A stretch of 64,000 nt of DNA, from assembly GCA_025504975.1 (NCBI GenBank), contig JANUWI010000005.1:1116001-1180000 (forward strand), given 5' to 3'. Origin of the DNA: Plenodomus lindquistii (Eukaryota; Ascomycota; Dothideomycetes; Pleosporales; Leptosphaeriaceae). Below, piece after piece: positions 1 to 10,255 of this stretch. The notes under the pieces were generated by a model. The model worked only from the letters and a program-made list of their open reading frames with translations, was not told the origin of the DNA and did no database searches. Both the position numbers and the translations under genes were made by a program. Position 1 is the first letter of the stretch, and the number at the start of each line of letters is the position of its first letter.

Positions 1-127
1 ATACGCGCTGCTAGATCTTATCACAACCTGCATGAACGTTGGAACTCTTAACCCTCGGTTTGTCGTTGCTCCCACCGCTGTTCCTCACACCCTTTGGACG
101 GCATGCATCATTACTTCATAACCGCAA

Positions 128-328
128 ATGGCGGCTCTTGCAGCCGTATCTGTGACACATGGGGTGAATACGAAGGAGCCCATTTCTCATGGCCTAAGCC
201 TGCTTGCAATTATGACTATCCTTGTCGCACTTGCGTGTGCTATTATAGTACATCGAGCGGATCATCGAAATGAAGATGTTAAAGAAGATTCCGACATCAA
301 GGCTTTGCGCGATGATTCGTTAGTATAG
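128..328 (+). CDS. Possible small membrane protein or 3' exon at the left edge
   Basis: This is a 66-codon frame from an ATG to TAG. It holds one hydrophobic stretch (about residues 23-42) followed by a His/Arg patch and an acidic tail, as in the last helix and cytosolic tail of a membrane protein. A stop lies in frame three codons upstream of the ATG, so if this belongs to a gene running in from the left it must be joined by splicing. I found no donor upstream that gives a convincing join. No family is recognised, and it could be a chance frame. Confidence 0.25.
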   Translation: MAALAAVSVTHGVNTKEPISHGLSLLAIMTILVALACAIIVHRADHRNEDVKEDSDIKALRDDSLV

Positions 329-669
329 TACGCGGCCGTGTGCGTATTGACGAAGAATTCCCAAAACTGATCTCAGTGTATGTGGTAGATGTAATTACCA
401 GCAGTATAGTCGTTGTTCAAGAGCTGGCTCACGTTTAAGGTCTAGCTGGAGTTTTTCGTGGTACATGCCACCCTGCATAGGCGCGCACCAAAGTCTCTAC
501 TTTGTAGTCTAAGACCATAATCTGGGTATGGCGTACCAAACTTTGTAACATGCATGTCTCAATATCTAAAACATATTGCCTTTATATTCGAAATATTATT
601 TCTTTCTCTCCCCGCCTAAAACACATTTAACCACCCGCGCAATTTCCCACTCACTTTCTAACAAGGGAG
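329..669. other. Intergenic, no gene seen
   Basis: About 340 bases with no convincing coding frame. The part just before 670 is pyrimidine- and A-rich and is probably the promoter and leader of the next gene. Confidence 0.5.
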
Positions 670-1830
670 ATGCTAAAGCGTTGGTCAATCGGCTCGTCCA
701 AATCCTCTTACTCTTTAGATCAACCGCGGACACCAGATCAACAACCAAGTTCTCCAGGAATATTTGCGCGATTCAAGAAATCCCCCAGCCTTGACAGATC
801 CGACACCGGACTATTGGACCCCCTTGTTCTAACGCGAGAAATTGCAACACAATGCAGCCCAAGAACAGAATGGAAGAATTTACCTCAAGCGAGAGCGCAA
901 GCAGCGCGATCAAGAGTAAACAAGATGAAAGACATGTTACGTGCGCCGCCACACTCCCAGTCGAAGAGATCATCAGCGCAGAGCCGCACGTCGACGCTGA
1001 TCAATATTTATCTGGATGGAAATATTACTGCAGAGCCGGAAGAGTTGAGCGTGCAAAGTGCGCCCGGTTTATTAGACATGACATCAGCACTGGATCCAGT
1101 CGATGGCCAGACCATGCTCGCTATCGATGAGGTGCTCGCATCTGACTTCCCATCTTCGACGTTGACGTCTTCTGAGCTGGAGGGCTCGACGTTTCTGGAG
1201 GGAAAGTCTGGGACAGATGACGATTCAGACGCGGATTCCGTGTCGTCGGTGTACTCGGGTGTGAGTGAGGAGACCTGCTTGAAGAATATGTTCCTTGAAT
1301 ACGACCGAATATCGACGACTGAGCTCACATCATCAGCAGAGACCCAAGGTGACGAGCTTCACGTAAAGGAAATTGAACCCTCGCCACGGGAATCATTGGA
1401 CGAAGCTGATTCATCAGTTGTCAAACAGCTTGAGATATCTTGGAGTGACTCGAGTGATGCATCAGTGTCAGACTTACCTCCCGCCACGCAAGACATCCTC
1501 CTTGTATGTCTCATGCCGGTCAGGAACCCTGCGGTAGCCAAGAATGACCCGAGGATTTCAGCGATCTGCAAGGTATGCGAGCAGGCGTTGATGCGACCAC
1601 AGACAGGGCGTGCGGACAATAGAGCGTGGATGTTGCACAGTTGTGTAAAAAGTGGAGCGCATTATCTGCATGTGGGATGTTTGAAGGATGCGAAGAAGGT
1701 GTGGGAGAATGGAGATGGAGCGGGTAAGTGCCAGAATTGTGACGCGTTCAAGAGCATAGTCAGGGGTATTGATGTCGATGAGTTTGAAGACAGGGTGGAG
1801 AGGATGAAGAAGCGGGTATTTTTACTATGA
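670..1830 (+). CDS. RING-like zinc-finger protein, function unknown
   Basis: An uninterrupted frame encodes 386 residues. Residues 1 to about 290 are Ser/Thr/Asp/Glu-rich with no recognisable fold and look disordered. The C-terminal part (about residues 299-358) carries a spaced Cys/His set: ICKVC, then MLHSC, then YLHVGC, then KCQNC. This suits a RING- or treble-clef-type zinc fold, and proteins with such a tail are often ubiquitin ligases, but the central ligands are not spaced as in a canonical C3HC4 RING, so ligase activity is only a guess. A short charged helix closes the protein. The first ATG after a stop-rich leader was chosen, and no introns are needed. It is unlike its neighbours and seems to stand alone. 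Confidence 0.7.
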   Translation: MLKRWSIGSSKSSYSLDQPRTPDQQPSSPGIFARFKKSPSLDRSDTGLLDPLVLTREIATQCSPRTEWKNLPQARAQAARSRVNKMKDMLRAPPHSQSKRSSAQSRTSTLINIYLDGNITAEPEELSVQSAPGLLDMTSALDPVDGQTMLAIDEVLASDFPSSTLTSSELEGSTFLEGKSGTDDDSDADSVSSVYSGVSEETCLKNMFLEYDRISTTELTSSAETQGDELHVKEIEPSPRESLDEADSSVVKQLEISWSDSSDASVSDLPPATQDILLVCLMPVRNPAVAKNDPRISAICKVCEQALMRPQTGRADNRAWMLHSCVKSGAHYLHVGCLKDAKKVWENGDGAGKCQNCDAFKSIVRGIDVDEFEDRVERMKKRVFLL

Positions 1831-2178
1831 GTATAGCTTAGTTGAAATGAAATCAAAGCACGGCAACCTTTGCTCTGATTGCATATTACGGCATGTGGCA
1901 CCTAGCGCGATGGCTTTCTGTAACGTTGATTATGTGCCAAGCAGATGTTGGTACACTGCTTTATAGAGTTCTAGATACATGTGGTCAAGATCCATCCCAC
2001 CATAGACAACTCAAGCAGATTCTGGAGAGAGCATGTAAAAACTGTTGAATTTGGAGCCGCAAAGCGTTTCGATTCCAATCAACATGCAAATATCACTGTA
2101 GGTCTCATCTCTCAGCCTCAGACACACCAAATCAACTCGATCAACCACCCAGAAGCACCCAACCTCCGATTCGGCTCC
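1831..2178. other. Convergent intergenic spacer
   Basis: This spacer of about 350 bases lies between two converging genes and presumably holds both 3' ends. No gene was seen. Confidence 0.5.
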
Positions 2179-2924
2179 TCATCCTGATGCTCCCTTGGCC
2201 TCGATATACCGAAGAAGATTGCTTCCCGTGCGCTTCACAGCCACATCATCGCTCTCTTCACCAACATGACGTAAACCCAGCGTACGCAAAAGAGCTCTAT
2301 ACGCGTCCTCACGCGTAATCCCTTCCTCAACCCATGCATCTGCGTCCTCGATGTGGAGACTCACGCCGGGGCTCTTGAGCACGTGGGTGATGAGCGGGAG
2401 GAGATCCATATCCGACCCCTTTGACACCCATTGAAAGCACACATCGACCTCGACGTGCATGCGGTAAGTCTGCATAACCTCCGGAGACGCAATGGGGAAG
2501 TTAGTAACGAGGAAGGCGCGGAGGTGGTAGAGGTTGATGACGAAGGTGGTGTGTTTGAGGTAGAGTGTGCGAAGATCGAAGCGGAGCTGGTGACATGTGC
2601 GAGAGAGACGGTTCACGTCGGTTTGAGTGTAAGAGTCTGCCTTGTCGGTTAAGAGGTGATTGTATATTTGGTTCCGAATTTCTTGGAAAGAGTTAGCAGG
2701 GTTAATGGATATGAGAGGGAGGAGTACGGAACGTACCTCCGGGCAGTCCGAGGAATTTTGCTCGTGACGGTGGTGCGATACTGAGCATGGCTAGTTGTTC
2801 GACCATACGCTCACTTGCTGCGTGGGAAGAGTTGGTACTACTAGTTGAGGAGATGGTCCTAGAAAGAATCAGTATTGAGTGGCGTCAAAGTTCTTGCCGT
2901 GACCTACTTCATGTTGACGTTCAT
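2179..2924 (-). CDS. F-box-like (FLxLPGEIRNxIY) protein, copy 1, intact
   Basis: Three exons join in frame: 2924..2908 (17 nt), 2858..2737 and 2681..2179, giving 213 residues. Donors GTAGGT and GTACGT and acceptors TTTCTAG and TTCCAAG bound introns of 49 and 55 nt. The N-terminus is Ser/Thr-rich. Residues about 40-52 read FLGLPGEIRNQIY, the signature of the short F-box-like domain that is very common in dothideomycete proteins. It is split by the second intron inside the Gly-Glu codon pair. The rest matches three other copies in this window (17247-18044 and the two pseudogenes near 16 and 19 kb), with shared blocks such as NFPIASPEVMQTY, DLLPLITHVL and a C-terminal GSNLL. Binding to SKP1-type adaptors is possible by analogy, but nothing here shows the partner or substrate. 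This is the best preserved copy. Confidence 0.75.
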
Positions 2925-3974
2925 GTTACTGGTGTTGGAGAGAGTTCAGATATGATGGTAGAAACGGCAGGGATAGTGACATAAATACGCTGTTGGAATA
3001 TATTCTGGTGCAGGTAGTTCTCCGCACTAGCGCCACAATGTCTATATTGATTAGGCATTTCACGCTCAAGCTATTCTAAATCAAGGCATAGGGAGGGTTG
3101 GGACTTTGGAAAGCGGATTGGCTGACGAGTGGCGTCTCGAGGAGGGAATATTATACCCTAGCTGCAGGAGATAGTACCAGTCTTTCACAATCTCCGCAGC
3201 TAGCTAAATTCTTGTAAAGGTTTGTTCAACGTGTGTTCATTCGCGCAAATAACAAGCATCACGAGTGAACTAGTCTATCATATTTTAGACACCTAGCTGA
3301 TGCTCAAAATGCAAAGTGTTGCTAGATTCTGATCTCGCGAGTTGATATTACAATTAGAGCAGCTGCAGTACGAAGAAGACGCTTACCTAAAGCGCTGCTA
3401 GTGGAAAATGTTATAGCACACACTCTTTATCACGTCTTTCTGGAAGATTGGAGCGTTTGTTCGACCTTACATTCTTTTAGATGGCAGCTCTGTAGCCTCT
3501 AGTTTCCGCGCATCGTTGAAGCATATGAGCAATATTACACAGTAGGTGCATGCAAATACATAGCTAGAAGAAGACTGTTTAGAACAAGGGTATGCTAGAC
3601 ATCCATTATAATCTTACCTTGCGTTTGCATTTCAGGTACGCAAATAGCAGAGAAGGCCAGTAGGGGCTCGAAGTTCGGGACCCAATTAACGCTAGTGAGT
3701 CACTCTTTCTAGAAACGTAATGTATTGTATCTTGCATAATCCCCTGATGCCTACGGCTCCCAGGCCTCCAATTCATGGTACCCTGTCAGACTGTCAAGGA
3801 TATCCCTTAGATTTTACCTGCAATAATGACATGCAGCCGACCTGTTATGCTAATTTACCTATAGCCAGTCGACGAGGACGTAAGATTGCCGTCCGCGACG
3901 AAGCCAAGGCTCACCAAAATGAAATCGACGGTATTAAATCCACAAGTGAACAATACCAGAGAATCGATGATCCA

Positions 3975-4043
<69 letters not shown>

Positions 4044-4215
4044 ATAACAATAATTTGTAAATATAGACTTTGAATAAGTGAGTAATGTTATGTCCGTGTA
4101 GAAACAAAAAATTAGCAGCCAAAATGTCTGTGAATACAATATTTGACTAGCTAGCCCACCCAGATAATCGCAACAAAGCAAAGCAACCAATCTTCGTCAT
4201 CGTGGGAAAAGAATC
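2925..4215. other. Non-coding stretch with a microsatellite
   Basis: About 1.3 kb without a supportable gene. It holds the promoter side of the F-box-like gene, a (TG)n tract listed separately, and the 3' flank of SLA2. Frames running through the repeat (poly-Val-Cys or poly-Thr-His) are artefacts. Confidence 0.6.
3977..4042. repeat. (TG)33 dinucleotide microsatellite
   Basis: There are 33 uninterrupted TG units. The tract lies about 175 bases beyond the SLA2 stop codon, so the SLA2 transcript may carry it as (CA)n in its 3' UTR or end just before it. A perfect tract this long is expected to vary in length between strains and may be collapsed or expanded in an assembly. Confidence 0.97.
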
Positions 4216-7200
4216 CTACTCTTCAAGATAAGAAAGCTTACGCATCTCACCCAACCTCGTCCTAGCCTGTGCCAGCGAATTCTCCAGCTGCAGAATCTCA
4301 ACCTGTTCGACTGAATTAGCGTTTTGCTTCCTGATAACACGACGTATAAAGGGTAGCTTACCTGCTGTTCCATTTGCCTGGTCTTGAACTCGCGGTCGCC
4401 CAGCTTGCTGTAATCAACGACTTCGCCCTCGTCCCTGTTCTTCTGGGCGATGATTTCTTGCACCTGTCTGACCAGCGCCCTGCAAGCCGCTGTGACAGTT
4501 TTGCTTGCGCTCTCCAGGCGATCCTGCGTCTTGCTCATGAAGCTGGCCTTCACGCGACTAGCAGCTACAAGTTGTGCGGTCGAAGCCGCAACATCATTGG
4601 ATGCAACAATAAGTTGCTCAGGCGAGTTGCGGCCGGAGATGACACCGTCGGCTGTCTCGATGAGTGTGTTGGTTGATGTAGCGACTGCCTTGGCGGCGCT
4701 AATGAGACCTTCGGTCCAGCGGTTGTGCTTCTTGTAGAATTGCGTCTTGGACATGGAGCCTCGGCCCTCGCGCACAATCTCTTGCTGCGATGCGGTGGCC
4801 GCTTTGATGAGTTGCGCAATGGCGTTGGTGACGGCCACGGCGGCGGCAAGGATCGAATCGTGGATCTTGAGCTCGTAGGTGGAGTAGTGATCTCGAGGCT
4901 TCTTCATCAGCTTGGAGAGACGCTCAGTAGCGGCGTCGATGGCGTTGGCGGCCTTGGTCAATTCGTCGTCGACTATTTCGCCGAGATCGCCAGAGGCATT
5001 AGTGATCTTGCTCTTGGGGGCGAAGGCATCAGCCAGCTTGGATAGACTCTGCAAGTTGCGGACAACCTCTGTGCTGTTGTTGATAACAACGTTGATCTTC
5101 TGCTCCGCGTCCAAGTCGTACATGCGCACTGATTGGACATTGCGGAAGAAACGGATGGTGGAGGTTGCAGACGCTCTCGCGCCGTTGATGAGCTGGTCTG
5201 CCTTGTTCTCATCGGATGCGAAACGAGTGAGACCCTTTGTGTTCACAAGCACGTCGACGATAGCACCACCAAAGTTGCTGACAGCGGTAATGACTTCAGC
5301 GTGCTTTGCATTGGGACCATCAGCGATGAAGTTGTTAAATGCCGTCGAGAACTCCATGGTACACGTGGAGGCCCTCTCGATCTGTGACAAGACATACGGT
5401 CCTGTGGCGTTCTGATTGCCAGCTTGCATGGAAGAATCGAGCTCGTAAAGCGCATCGTCCACTCGCTGCACACCGCTCTGCAGAACAGAGTCGATGAGGT
5501 CGTTGATCTTTGAAAGGCTATCCTGAATGATAGAGTCCAGGTGTCCGTCAAGAACATTGTCATTGGCATTGGCGTTCAACTTCAGCTCATTGAGCTCAAG
5601 CAGTGTTTGGTCCATACCAGCGCGGAAGATCTCCAACTCTTCTTCCTTCTCGCGTAGCTGTCGTTCAAGCTCCGAGTCACCCTCACGGTACTTCATTTGG
5701 AAGTCTTCCAAAGCACGGGTCTTGCTTCGCAGGGCTTCCTCAAGATCGGCGATCTCGCGGTTATGTCTGTTGAGCATGGAGGACAATTCGGAGCCCTTGC
5801 CGCGTTCAGCATTGTCCGCTCTCTCCAGAGCAGAGCGCAGTTCTCGCTTTAGCTTCTCGATCTCCTCGCGATGGCCACCAGTATGTCGGTCCTTCTCCAT
5901 GAGGGCGCGGTCACGCTCTCGGATCATGTCTGCCAATTCAATGTTCTTTGACTTAAGCTCTCGTTGCAGCTTGTCGCGACCATCAATAGCTTCCTGCGCG
6001 GAGTTCGCCTTGAGTTGAACCGCCTTGAATTTCTGCAGCAGTTGGAGATGTTCGTGTCGCAGCTGCGAATAGAGCTTGGCAAGCGACTCGTACTTCGATC
6101 TCCATGTGTTCAGCTGCTCTTGGAGCGCGCGTACTTGCTCGTCTCGCGAACCCATTTGTTGCTGGAAGTTCTGATTCATTTGGTTGATTTCGCCTTCCAA
6201 GGCCTTCATCCTCTGATCATACTGCTGCAGCATCAGCTGGTCACGCTCGTATTGCGCTCGTGCGTTCAAATTCTCCCGCTCGAGCTCGGCAAGTCGTCCT
6301 TGTGTCTGCTGTTGGTACTGATCGCGCATGAGTTGCTCTTGCGCCAATCGCGCTTGCTCGGATTGAAGCCTCTGCTGTTCCTCGAAGTCCCGCTGCGCCT
6401 GCAGGGCCTGTTGCTGCTGCTGACGTTGCGCTTCTTCCCACTGTTGCGCCAACCTGCGCTGTTCGGCATCGAACTCTTCCTGCTGCCTCTTCTGATTGTC
6501 CTTCCAAAACTCGTTGATCGGCTCCGGATCCACCGAGGGTGCACGTGGTGCTTGTGGCTCTTCGTTCCGCGGTCTCGCCGGTAGTGCGGGCGCGTTTTCG
6601 TCTTCGGATAGTAGGTTTGGGGGCTCTTGTGGCAGCTTTGGTACCGTGATCAGACTTGTAAGGTACCGGAGATTCGAGCATTCGTAGTAAAACTTGACGA
6701 GACGATAATGCTGAGCGTCATATCGACCGCGTAGAGGAGAAAGCGCTTCGTCGTCACCGAGGGCTATAGCAATTAGCCAAGTTGCAAGTGAATTTCAGGG
6801 GAAGCTCCTTACTGGTATGCATGGCGCGCAACATGCTGGTGATGAACTTGTAGATGCCATAGCTCTCCTGAACCAGAGGTACCAACGCGGCGATCCTGCA
6901 TTCGTTGTTCGCGCCACTTCGGAAGTGGGAGAAGATGAGCTTCTGGAAAGCGTCAATTTGGTCTTGGAGGGTCATCAAATCTGAAATCGTCTCGTAACCC
7001 TCGTTAGGGTCATTGATCGACTTCAAACTGATGTACTCTTCGTACTCGAATGTCCCTGTCTCACGTCAGACTATGACCTTGGATTGCGTGCCGCACGTTG
7101 TACCGTTGAACTCAGGGTGCTGTCGGTGGAATGCGAGTTTGGCCATCAGGTAGTAAATGTATTCGGAAATCAGGGGCGCATATCCGCGCATGCCCTCGCC

Positions 7201-7859
7201 GCCTGTGGAGCCTCGCGACAAGCTCTCAAGCCAGCTGGTGTGTGATTGCGCCTCCTTGAGCACGATTGGGTGTCCTTCCTGGAGGACCTTGTGAACCGTA
7301 ATGAGCGCTTTGAACGTCTGGACTTCGTCTGCTAGAATTGGCTGCCTGAACTTGAGATTAGCGGGAGTCTGAGGGTACCATGATGCTAAGATCAGTATGG
7401 GAGCCAGAGCATTGCGCCTGGACGGAAGCCGCAGGACGAGGCATTTGGCCCGTCGGGAAAAGACGATCAAACATGCAAAATCCAAGAGTCGCTATTCGCG
7501 CTCAACGAACATACGACATGTTGGCGTCCAGCAGACTCGGCAGTCGGGGAAATGGAGACATGGTGAAGACGCACACTTTCATGCCTTGCCAGAACGAGGC
7601 AGAGCTCTTGTGGTCCCATGTGTATACGATGCATGCTCGGACATGCTTTCCTGTGTCTGGGATGAGCTTTGGCCATGTCTTGCGGGAGGCGCGGACGAAC
7701 GTTTTGGGGAGACTTCTTCGATGCTGGTTGCTTTGCGGATGTTGATGGCCAGCTCTGTTTCCTGCCTGGCCGTGGTATCAGACGCCGGCCCGCCAGTCGC
7801 GCAATGTGTAATACTCACTTGCCCATGTCGACATTGCGCGAACTTCCGTAGAGCGCCAT
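4216..7859 (-). CDS. SLA2: Sla2/HIP1R endocytic adaptor (ANTH + coiled coil + THATCH)
   Basis: Seven exons (7859..7819, 7765..7701, 7650..7575, 7345..7104, 7055..6813, 6763..4362, 4302..4216) join in frame to 1,051 residues, the usual length of fungal Sla2. Order: an ANTH domain that binds PtdIns(4,5)P2 (residues 1 to about 280, with INIRKAT, CIVYTWDHKSS and ADEVQTFKALITVHKVL), a Pro-rich linker, a Gln/Glu-rich coiled coil (about 310-600), and a C-terminal THATCH (I/LWEQ) actin-binding domain ending in GEMRKLSYLEE. The family links clathrin coats to actin in endocytic patches and at hyphal tips. The open frame runs past the true end; only the spliced last exon restores the conserved C-terminus. 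In many ascomycetes SLA2 flanks the mating-type locus, but no MAT gene is seen here. About 600 bases of upstream DNA separate it from SLU7. Confidence 0.96.
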
Positions 7860-8457
7860 GGCCGCGGTGGTGAGGGTGAGCTATTCGCGCTGCACGCGTG
7901 GAGTGGTCGCAACGAGAGGGCTGAGAGAGAATGGTGGCTTTGGAAAGCTGAAGCAGGCGCGGCCGAGTAATTACCCCAGACGATTGCGCGGGGAGTGAAT
8001 GCGAGCAGTCATGTCCATGCCGTCTACCTGGAGTAGAACGAGCTCGCACCCTGGCGGCCGCCCGATGGGCTTGGCACCACTGGAGCTTCGTCATCACGGC
8101 GCGCTAGGGGAATACTGTGCTCGCCCATGCAACACTACGCCACTGCTGCTGCCTCTGCCGGCCAGGCCAGAACAACGCATACGCGCGGCGCATGCGCAAT
8201 CGCCGTGCGTCTGAGTTGGCAATGGGAGAGAGAGCACGCGAACTGCACCTTCACGTATTGGGGCGCCATGGACCCTGGATGTCCATACCGATCATCATCC
8301 ACAGGCTGCCGCCATTGCAGGACAACGCACTCCATCATCACGACTTTCTATGTCATTCTACATGGTGATGCTGATAACAGCCCAGGGTATATGCGCCACG
8401 CAATGCTACAAGTACAAAAAGATGCGGGAACATGACGGCATAAGACTGAACATGTTC
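7860..8457. other. SLA2 promoter region
   Basis: About 600 bases lie between the SLU7 stop and the SLA2 start on the same strand. The sequence is GC-rich with scattered antisense frames but no coding signal. I infer it holds the SLA2 promoter and the SLU7 3' UTR. Confidence 0.5.
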
Positions 8458-9891
8458 TTATACCGCCTCACTTTTGCTGCCTTTTGCCAGATAGGCTGCC
8501 ATGGGGTCCGCTGCCATTGTTCGTTTCCGTCGATACTCTTCCATCTCCTCTTCGTTGATGCCGCCAATCATCTCGTCGAGTGCTCGCTTTCGACTGGCAG
8601 CATCTTGCTTTGCCTTTTGGGCGCCATCGGGAGCGTTGGGCACGTGCTCTTGTTGAGCCTCTTCTTCCTTCCAGGCGATCTCTTTGGGCACCTCGTCTAG
8701 TTCTGCACCAGTTCGCATGCGATCTGCGAGCTCAAACGCCTCTTTCCCAGCATCTCCTGTGCAATACGAGTTCTTGACCGTGGAGTGACAGCAGGCAAAT
8801 CCCCATTGAAAGTTTGACCACCAACTTCCCCAGACCGACGTGTGATTGTTGAGCAGTATGTCCTCGGGATACTTTGACTTGGCGTTGACTTGGGGCGCGC
8901 CCTTGATGCGGCCTCGCTCGTCGTACTCGACGTATCGCTCGTTTTCAGTGACTGCCAGTTTGCGCAAGGTTTCGGCGGTAGAGCTCTCCTGAATGCCGTA
9001 CTTGTCCGCAAGCGCCTTTTTCCTGGCCGCTGCCATCTCTTCTGCTTCTTGTAGCTCCTTCTTGCGCATAATCTCGCCTGATGTGGGATTCGCCTGCAGG
9101 TGCAGTTTGTTCTTGCCTCCCCGCTCCTGTGTCTCCCAAGCGTATCGCTGTGCCTTCTCAAACTCTGCAGCATCTCCTGATGCGCGCTGGAAGCCTTCCT
9201 CGGCGACAAGCTGGGCTGCACTATCTGCTGTGACACCGCTGTCGACCATGGACCGCGTCTTGGGATCGTACTTGGCAGAGTCCAGATCCAGGTTGAGCAG
9301 GTATTTCGCGGTATCCTCTCGTAGTCGCAGGTTTCGTGTTGATGTGGCCTGCTTCCTTCCCATGTCTGTCTCGGCATCATATTTGTCACCCTCGTCCTCG
9401 TCGTCTGACTTCTCTTCGCCCTTTTGCGCCTCCTTGGCCTTCTTGCGTATCTCCTCCATGGCCGTATACTCTTCTATGACTTCCTCGAACTGCGACGCAT
9501 CGTAGCCGTTCCAGCGGTCGCGCTTGGCGTCAAAACCCAGCTGCACGTCCTGGATGACCTCGTCGGCCTCGATGTTCTTGCCCGTGAACTTTGCGCCTGC
9601 TTTGCGCGGTCTGCTCAGGCAATCGCGCTTCTTGTGTGTCATGGCACCGCAGTTCTCGCATGCGCCTTTACGGAACTTGGTCGCGGCCGGGCCAATCTTC
9701 TTTCCGCGGTCGTACCATTGCGAATCTTGCTCCTGCTTCTGTAGACGTTGATGCTCGAGGTAATCGGTGTTGTCTTCGCCCGTCTCGTCGATGGCATAGA
9801 AGGGTTTCTTCGAGATGAAGGAGGGGATGTATTCGTTGCGCTCTTTGGCTGCAGCGGATACATCCGGCTTCTTTGGCTGTGAGGGCGGCAT
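8458..9891 (-). CDS. SLU7: Pre-mRNA splicing factor Slu7
   Basis: A single exon encodes 477 residues. The ATG at 9891 (MPPSQPKKPD) is chosen because the conserved family N-terminus begins there; the frame stays open 41 codons further upstream, but that part has no family resemblance. Key features are NEYIPSFISKKPFY near the N-terminus, a CCHC zinc knuckle (CENCGAMTHKKRDC), the FDAKRDRWNGYD block, an acidic Lys/Asp/Glu stretch, and VWGSWW followed by FACCHSTVKNSYCTG, a hallmark of Slu7. The protein acts in the spliceosome during the second catalytic step, in 3' splice-site choice. It is divergent from REV3, with 364 bases shared between the two starts. Confidence 0.96.
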   Translation of the reverse strand: MPPSQPKKPDVSAAAKERNEYIPSFISKKPFYAIDETGEDNTDYLEHQRLQKQEQDSQWYDRGKKIGPAATKFRKGACENCGAMTHKKRDCLSRPRKAGAKFTGKNIEADEVIQDVQLGFDAKRDRWNGYDASQFEEVIEEYTAMEEIRKKAKEAQKGEEKSDDEDEGDKYDAETDMGRKQATSTRNLRLREDTAKYLLNLDLDSAKYDPKTRSMVDSGVTADSAAQLVAEEGFQRASGDAAEFEKAQRYAWETQERGGKNKLHLQANPTSGEIMRKKELQEAEEMAAARKKALADKYGIQESSTAETLRKLAVTENERYVEYDERGRIKGAPQVNAKSKYPEDILLNNHTSVWGSWWSNFQWGFACCHSTVKNSYCTGDAGKEAFELADRMRTGAELDEVPKEIAWKEEEAQQEHVPNAPDGAQKAKQDAASRKRALDEMIGGINEEEMEEYRRKRTMAADPMAAYLAKGSKSEAV

Positions 9892-10255
9892 ATTGGCGTC
9901 GTATGGCGTGGACGCAAAAGCGCGGGTTGACTTGGGGAAAGCGCAGGTAAGAGCGTTGGTGGATGTGGAGGGATGAGCGTCTGGCATTGGCGGCAAAAGT
10001 GGAGCTTGATGCACTCACTGCTCTAGCGGCGTAGGGCTGCAGCGCCGAGACACCTCCAGCCACGTGACCACCGTGTGGGGTTCGCGTCATTCCAGACGCG
10101 TCCGTCGATGAATGAAAGCTCGACAGGCCTCACTGCAACTTCGCCACACCTCTGATTGTTGTTTTCAAGTTGACTGGTTGGGTCTTGTACGCGACTTGGG
10201 GAATCATGCCACATCCTCCAACAGAGCGCATTCGCCTGGACTGCACTGTGTCGTC
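9892..10255. promoter_or_regulatory. Shared divergent promoter of SLU7 and REV3
   Basis: The 364 bases between the two start codons must hold both promoters. The SLU7 side stays open in frame but lacks family similarity. No TATA box stands out. Confidence 0.5.

Noticed and set aside
3720..4190. Frames across the TG tract giving poly-Val-Cys or poly-Thr-His
   Set aside because: These are an artefact of the microsatellite; no coding evidence flanks it.
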